Origin: Pseudonocardia oceani
GTDB taxonomy: Bacteria; Actinomycetota; Actinomycetes; Mycobacteriales; Pseudonocardiaceae
Direction of reading: 5' to 3'
Length of the DNA stretch: 64,000 bases
Assembly: GCF_019263585.2 (NCBI RefSeq)
Contig: NZ_JADQDF010000001.1
Location: 4,092,001 to 4,156,000 of the forward strand
Shown here: piece by piece, positions 61,107 to 64,000 of the stretch
Layout of the letters: each line of letters starts with the position of its first letter
Position numbering within the stretch: the first letter of the stretch is position 1
Program-made: the position numbers and the translations under genes
The notes under the pieces: model-generated
Databases searched by the model: none
What the model saw: the letters and a program-made list of their open reading frames with translations, nothing else
Told to the model about the DNA's origin: nothing

Positions 61107-61574
61107 CTAGAGCCAGGCCCCGCCGGACAGCGCGGCCGAGCGGGCGCGGAAGCCCACCGTGCCCTCGACGATGGCGTGCACGAGCTCGGCGCGGTTGCGG
61201 CCGGTGCTCGGCACCGTCGGGCCCAGCGCGCGGGCCAGCTCGCGCAGCACCGGCACCGTGAAGCGGCGGTCGGCGAGGTGGTCGGTGATGTCGGTGCGCG
61301 TGCGCATCTCCCGGATCGCCTCGACGTCGGCGCTCAGGTCGACGACGGGCGCCGCGGGCCGGCGCGAGCGCGTCGGCGGCGCGCACGGCGCGTACACCAG
61401 GCGGCCACGGCCCTCGGCGAGGTCGCGCAGCTGCTCGGGAGAGAGCTCGTTGAGCACGCGGGCGAGCGCGGCCGCGGGCAGGACCGGGTCGCCGACGACC
61501 AGCGCCTCGACCGGGAAGGACTCCCCGGTGAGGGACTCCGCGGTGAAGGTCTCCGCTGTGAGCAGCTCCGTCAC
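61107..61574 (-). CDS. Small ParA-associated protein of unknown function
   Basis: 155 residues, not recognised. The N-terminus repeats short Thr-Ala/Gly-Glu units (LTAETFTAESLTGESF). A helical segment ARVLNELSPEQLRDLAEGRG follows, and the C-terminal ~60 residues (VPVLRELARALGPTVPSTGRN then RAELVHAIVEGTVGFR) resemble SAP or Rho-N-type helix-extension-helix folds that bind nucleic acid. The GTG overlaps the ParA stop (GTGA), so both are translated together and probably act together, taking the place a ParB would have. Confidence 0.6.
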   Translation of the reverse strand: MTELLTAETFTAESLTGESFPVEALVVGDPVLPAAALARVLNELSPEQLRDLAEGRGRLVYAPCAPPTRSRRPAAPVVDLSADVEAIREMRTRTDITDHLADRRFTVPVLRELARALGPTVPSTGRNRAELVHAIVEGTVGFRARSAALSGGAWL

Positions 61575-62470
61575 GCCGCCATCCCCTCGGTGCCGTCGAT
61601 CTGGGCGGAGACCTCGGAGACCAGGTCGCGCAGCTCGCGGGTGAGCGCGCGGCCGGTGCCGCCGAGGATGACCGGCACGCCGTACTCGGGCGCCGGGCCG
61701 TACACGGCCTTGCTGTCGCGGATCGTGGTCGACAGCGGCGCGACGCCGCCCGCCTCGATCCGGCTCATCACCGCGCGCTGCGCCTCGATCGGCTGGTCGT
61801 CGTGCAGCTGCACCATCGTGAAGACGACCGACGCCGGCGGGCGGGTGATCTGCTCCATCGAGCGCGCGTTGTACTCGTCGACGAACTCGCGGATCTTCAG
61901 TCCGAGCGAGTCGATGCCGTTCGTCGACAGGTAGTCGGGCTTGGTCGGGATGAGCAGCAGGTCGCTCGCGGCCACCGCGTTGCGGGCGATGAGCCCGAAG
62001 TTGGGGGCGCAGTCGATCAGCGCGACGTCGTACTCCGCGAACGCCGGGTGCTCCAGACCGACGCGCAGCCGGCTGTGCAGGTCGACGAAGCGCTCCGGCG
62101 CCGACATGAGCTGCGCAGCGAGGACGGTGTCCATGTCGGACAGGTCGCGGTGCGCGGCGATCAGGTCGAGGCGGCCCGGCGAGCGCGACAGCTTCTCGCG
62201 CACGCGCCGCGGAGTGGCCACGAGGCCGCCGGGGCTCTCCAGGGCGGTGCCGTCGTCGAGCCCGTCGAACCAGTGCTTGATGGTCCGCTCCGGTAGCAGC
62301 TGCTCGGCCCACTCCGGTGGCGTGAAGAACGAGACCGTCAGGCTGGCCTGCGAGTCGAGGTCCAGTAGCAGGACCCTTCGACCTCGCGCGGCGAGACCTG
62401 CCCCGAGGTTGGCGGTGAGCGTCGTCTTGCCCACGCCGCCCTTGTGATTGATGATCGAGACGACCTGCAC
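61571..62470 (-). CDS. ParA-family ATPase
   Basis: 299 residues. IINHKGGVGKTTLTANLGAGLA is the deviant Walker A loop, LLLDLDSQASLT the A' box, and VALIDCAPNFGLIARNAVAASD the Walker B region. Length fits small ParA/Soj proteins, without the N-terminal DNA-binding domain of plasmid type Ia forms. It should form ATP-dependent dimers on DNA and position a cargo. GGAGGAG lies 4 nt before the GTG. No ParB homologue or parS-like site was seen nearby; the coupled downstream protein may be the partner. Confidence 0.88.
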   Translation of the reverse strand: MQVVSIINHKGGVGKTTLTANLGAGLAARGRRVLLLDLDSQASLTVSFFTPPEWAEQLLPERTIKHWFDGLDDGTALESPGGLVATPRRVREKLSRSPGRLDLIAAHRDLSDMDTVLAAQLMSAPERFVDLHSRLRVGLEHPAFAEYDVALIDCAPNFGLIARNAVAASDLLLIPTKPDYLSTNGIDSLGLKIREFVDEYNARSMEQITRPPASVVFTMVQLHDDQPIEAQRAVMSRIEAGGVAPLSTTIRDSKAVYGPAPEYGVPVILGGTGRALTRELRDLVSEVSAQIDGTEGMAA

Positions 62471-62815
62471 GGCTCTCCTCCCACAGTGACGCGGCGCAAC
62501 CATGCCATACGCCCTGTGCACGCCCGCCCGAGGGTGAGCCGGTCCTACACCACTCCTCCGGGCGGTGTGTCGCAGCCGTTGACGGCGGTGCGTCCGGGCG
62601 CGATACCCGTGGTGGGGGTACGTGTCCCGGCCGGGTGGCCCATCGGTGGTGCCGCCGTTCGGCGGGTCACCGACGGTGTGCTGCGGCACGTTCGGGCACG
62701 GTCGGGCCCGATCGGGTGCAGTGGCGCGCGGTGACCGGTACAGCCTGTGCGGCGAACGTCGCGGTGGGTGGTCGTCCGCGGCCCCCGGGCGGGCACGGGC
62801 TCCTAGAGTTCGGTC
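62471..62815. other. Intergenic region between divergent parA and TIGR03084 genes
   Basis: 345 nt without a supportable gene. Short open frames on both strands have no recognisable features. It must carry the parA promoter (TATGGC-like at about 62503-62508 on the reverse strand is one candidate) and the TAGAGT hexamer of the next gene. No tRNA, riboswitch or parS-like palindrome was noticed. Confidence 0.5.
62804..62809 (+). promoter_or_regulatory. -10 hexamer of a leaderless promoter
   Basis: TAGAGT ends 6 nt before the ATG at 62816. Confidence 0.55.
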
Positions 62816-63601
62816 ATGGCACCCGACATGCACCAGCTGGCCGACGACCTCGCGGCGGAGTCCGCCGTCCTGCGCGCCCTGCTGGCCGACCTCGACGACG
62901 CCGGCTGGGACGCTCCGACGCCCGCCGCGGGCTGGGCCGTCCGCGACCAGGTGAGCCACCTCGCCCACTTCGACGACGTGGCGGTGCAGTCGGCCACCGA
63001 GCCCGACGCGTTCCGGGCGGCGCTCGCCGCGAAGGCCGGCTCGGGCGTCGATCCGGACGCCATCGCGGCGCGGTACCGCGACCTCCCGCCCGCGGAGCTG
63101 CTCGCGTGGTTCGACGAGGCGCGGGCCCGGCTCGTCGCCGTCTTCCGCGACCTCGACCCCGGCCTGCGGGTGCCGTGGTTCGGCCCGGCGATGAGCACGG
63201 CCTCCTCGCTCACCGCGCGGATCATGGAGACCTGGGCGCACGGGCAGGACGTCGCCGACACCGTGGGCGTCACCCGCGAGCCGACCGACCGGCTGCGCCA
63301 CGTCGCGCACATCGGGGTGCGGGCGATGCCGTTCAGCTACGCGGTGCGCGAGCGGCCGGCGCCCGAGGTGCCGGTGCGGGTGGAGCTCGCTGCGCCGTCG
63401 GGCGGCACGTGGACGTGGGGGCCGGAGGGCGCGGCCGACCGCGTCACCGGCCCGGCCCTCGACTTCTGCCTGCTGGTCACCCAGCGCCGCCACCGCGACG
63501 ACACGGCGCTGCAGGTGACGGGGCCGGTGGCGACGGAGTGGCTGTCGTTCGCCCAGGCGTTCGCCGGTGCGCCGGGGCCGGGCCGGGCCCCTCTCCCCTG
63601 A
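62816..63601 (+). CDS. TIGR03084-family DinB-like metal-binding protein
   Basis: 261 residues. The N-terminal four-helix DinB/mycothiol-dependent domain shows AAGWAVRDQVSHLAHFDDVAV (first His) and RIMETWAHGQDVADTVGV (Glu and second His), giving the three-ligand metal site. The C-terminal part is a beta-rich MDMPI_C-like region. Relatives include mycothiol-dependent maleylpyruvate isomerase and mycothiol transferases. The exact reaction is unknown. Confidence 0.86.
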   Translation: MAPDMHQLADDLAAESAVLRALLADLDDAGWDAPTPAAGWAVRDQVSHLAHFDDVAVQSATEPDAFRAALAAKAGSGVDPDAIAARYRDLPPAELLAWFDEARARLVAVFRDLDPGLRVPWFGPAMSTASSLTARIMETWAHGQDVADTVGVTREPTDRLRHVAHIGVRAMPFSYAVRERPAPEVPVRVELAAPSGGTWTWGPEGAADRVTGPALDFCLLVTQRRHRDDTALQVTGPVATEWLSFAQAFAGAPGPGRAPLP

Positions 63602-63658
63602 GTTGCAGGAAAGCCACGTTCCTGCCATGTGACGGCGGGAACGTGGCTTTCCTGCAAC
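63602..63658. terminator. 21-bp perfect stem-loop between convergent genes
   Basis: GTTGCAGGAAAGCCACGTTCC (63602-63622) pairs exactly with 63638-63658; the inner bases TGCC/GGCG extend the stem and leave a 7-nt loop. It starts immediately after the TIGR03084 stop and ends 13 nt before the TctA stop. Unlike the GC-only hairpins of the window it contains AAA/TTT runs. Confidence 0.65.
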
Positions 63659-63671
63659 GTGGTGGGAGGGG

Positions 63672-64000
63672 TCAGACCGGCGTGCTCTCCTTCTCCGGGG
63701 TGTTCCGCCGGCCCACGACCTTCCGCACCACCGGGAACAGCAGGAGGGCGGCGATCACCAGGTACACGATGATCGACAGCGGGGTGGAGACCAGCGTCGA
63801 CCAGTCGCCGTCGGCGATCTGCAGGGACCTTCGCAGCTGCAGCTCCGCGTCCGGGCCGAGGATGACGCCGATGATCGCGGGCAGGACCGGCAGGCCGTAG
63901 CGGCGCATCAGGAACCCGATGCCGCCGATGACCAGCAGCACGATCAGGTCGACGGGCTGGCCGCTCACCGCGTACGCCCCGACGCAGGCGAAGAACAGGA
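63672..64000 (-). CDS. Tripartite tricarboxylate transporter TctA subunit, C-terminal part
   Basis: The reverse frame is open from the window edge to a stop at 63672 (about 109 residues). LFFACVGAYAVSGQPVDL, IGGIGFLMRRYGLPVLPAII, GVILGPDAELQLRRSLQIA match the final spans of TctA, the large membrane subunit that imports citrate-like acids with TctB and a periplasmic binding protein. The other subunits are outside the window. Confidence 0.85.
   Translation of the reverse strand, partial: LFFACVGAYAVSGQPVDLIVLLVIGGIGFLMRRYGLPVLPAIIGVILGPDAELQLRRSLQIADGDWSTLVSTPLSIIVYLVIAALLLFPVVRKVVGRRNTPEKESTPV

Overview
The window is a very GC-rich chromosomal segment of an actinobacterium. Several gene families point to the Pseudonocardiales (Pseudonocardia-like), although I cannot name a species: a nickel superoxide dismutase with its SodX peptidase, a Ddn-type F420 oxidoreductase, a TIGR03084/mycothiol-type DinB-fold protein, an FHA-ABC transporter of the Rv1747 type and a DGPF/ECF sigma pair. 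About 50 protein genes fill the window and no insertion sequence, prophage or CRISPR array was seen. Many start codons sit 6-7 nt downstream of an xAnnnT hexamer, the layout of actinobacterial leaderless promoters.

Region by region. 1-2310: end of an amidase gene, a selenocysteine tRNA (selC), a STAS anti-anti-sigma protein, a DUF2795 protein and two hotdog thioesterases. 2300-9865: an alternative-oxidase-like di-iron protein, an ABC ATPase / NarL-type histidine kinase / FtsX-type permease operon, a receiver-only protein, a LuxR-type response regulator and an unknown membrane protein. Three copies of one operator-like element tie these together. 9900-13519: cinA, a decayed gene fragment, sodN/sodX and a FIST sensor protein. 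13520-19622: an IclR regulator and a formamidase/SDR/epoxide hydrolase operon, divergent from pobA-pcaH-pcaG (4-hydroxybenzoate to the protocatechuate ring-cleavage product). 19623-25637: GtrA-like protein, GST/hydroquinone-reductase-like protein, FabG, a KAS III-like protein with a large unassigned N-terminal domain, and a GH3 hydrolase. 25721-31306: an 1861-residue single-chain acyl-CoA carboxylase.

31425-45514: a second epoxide-hydrolase-like enzyme, VOC and SRPBCC proteins, an HxlR regulator with a divergent MFS pump, a PaaI thioesterase, another MFS pump, a PPOX-fold protein, phosphofructokinase, and a translationally coupled MBL hydrolase / DedA / holin-phosphodiesterase operon. Next come a Ddn-hemerythrin fusion and an acyl-CoA ligase. 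45546-58544: TetR, TerC, a double acyl-CoA dehydrogenase, the FHA-ABC transporter, DUF998 plus DGPF plus ECF sigma factor, a CoA-transferase, an HtrA-like protease and a thiolase. 58611-64000: a yybP-ykoY (Mn2+) riboswitch in front of a TMEM165/methyltransferase fusion, a gene remnant, DUF1684, a ParA with a small partner, a TIGR03084 protein and the end of a TctA permease.

Points most worth a second look: selC; the Mn2+ riboswitch and the fusion protein it precedes; the three-site operator family with identical 21-nt spacing to two leaderless -10 boxes; a 22-bp-phased degenerate tandem array and a smaller related one; an identical 42-nt perfect palindrome at two loci 12.6 kb apart; and several unusual fusions (KAS III with extra domain, Ddn-hemerythrin, double ACAD, TMEM165-methyltransferase). 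All functions are inferred from sequence motifs and gene order alone; no database search was possible.
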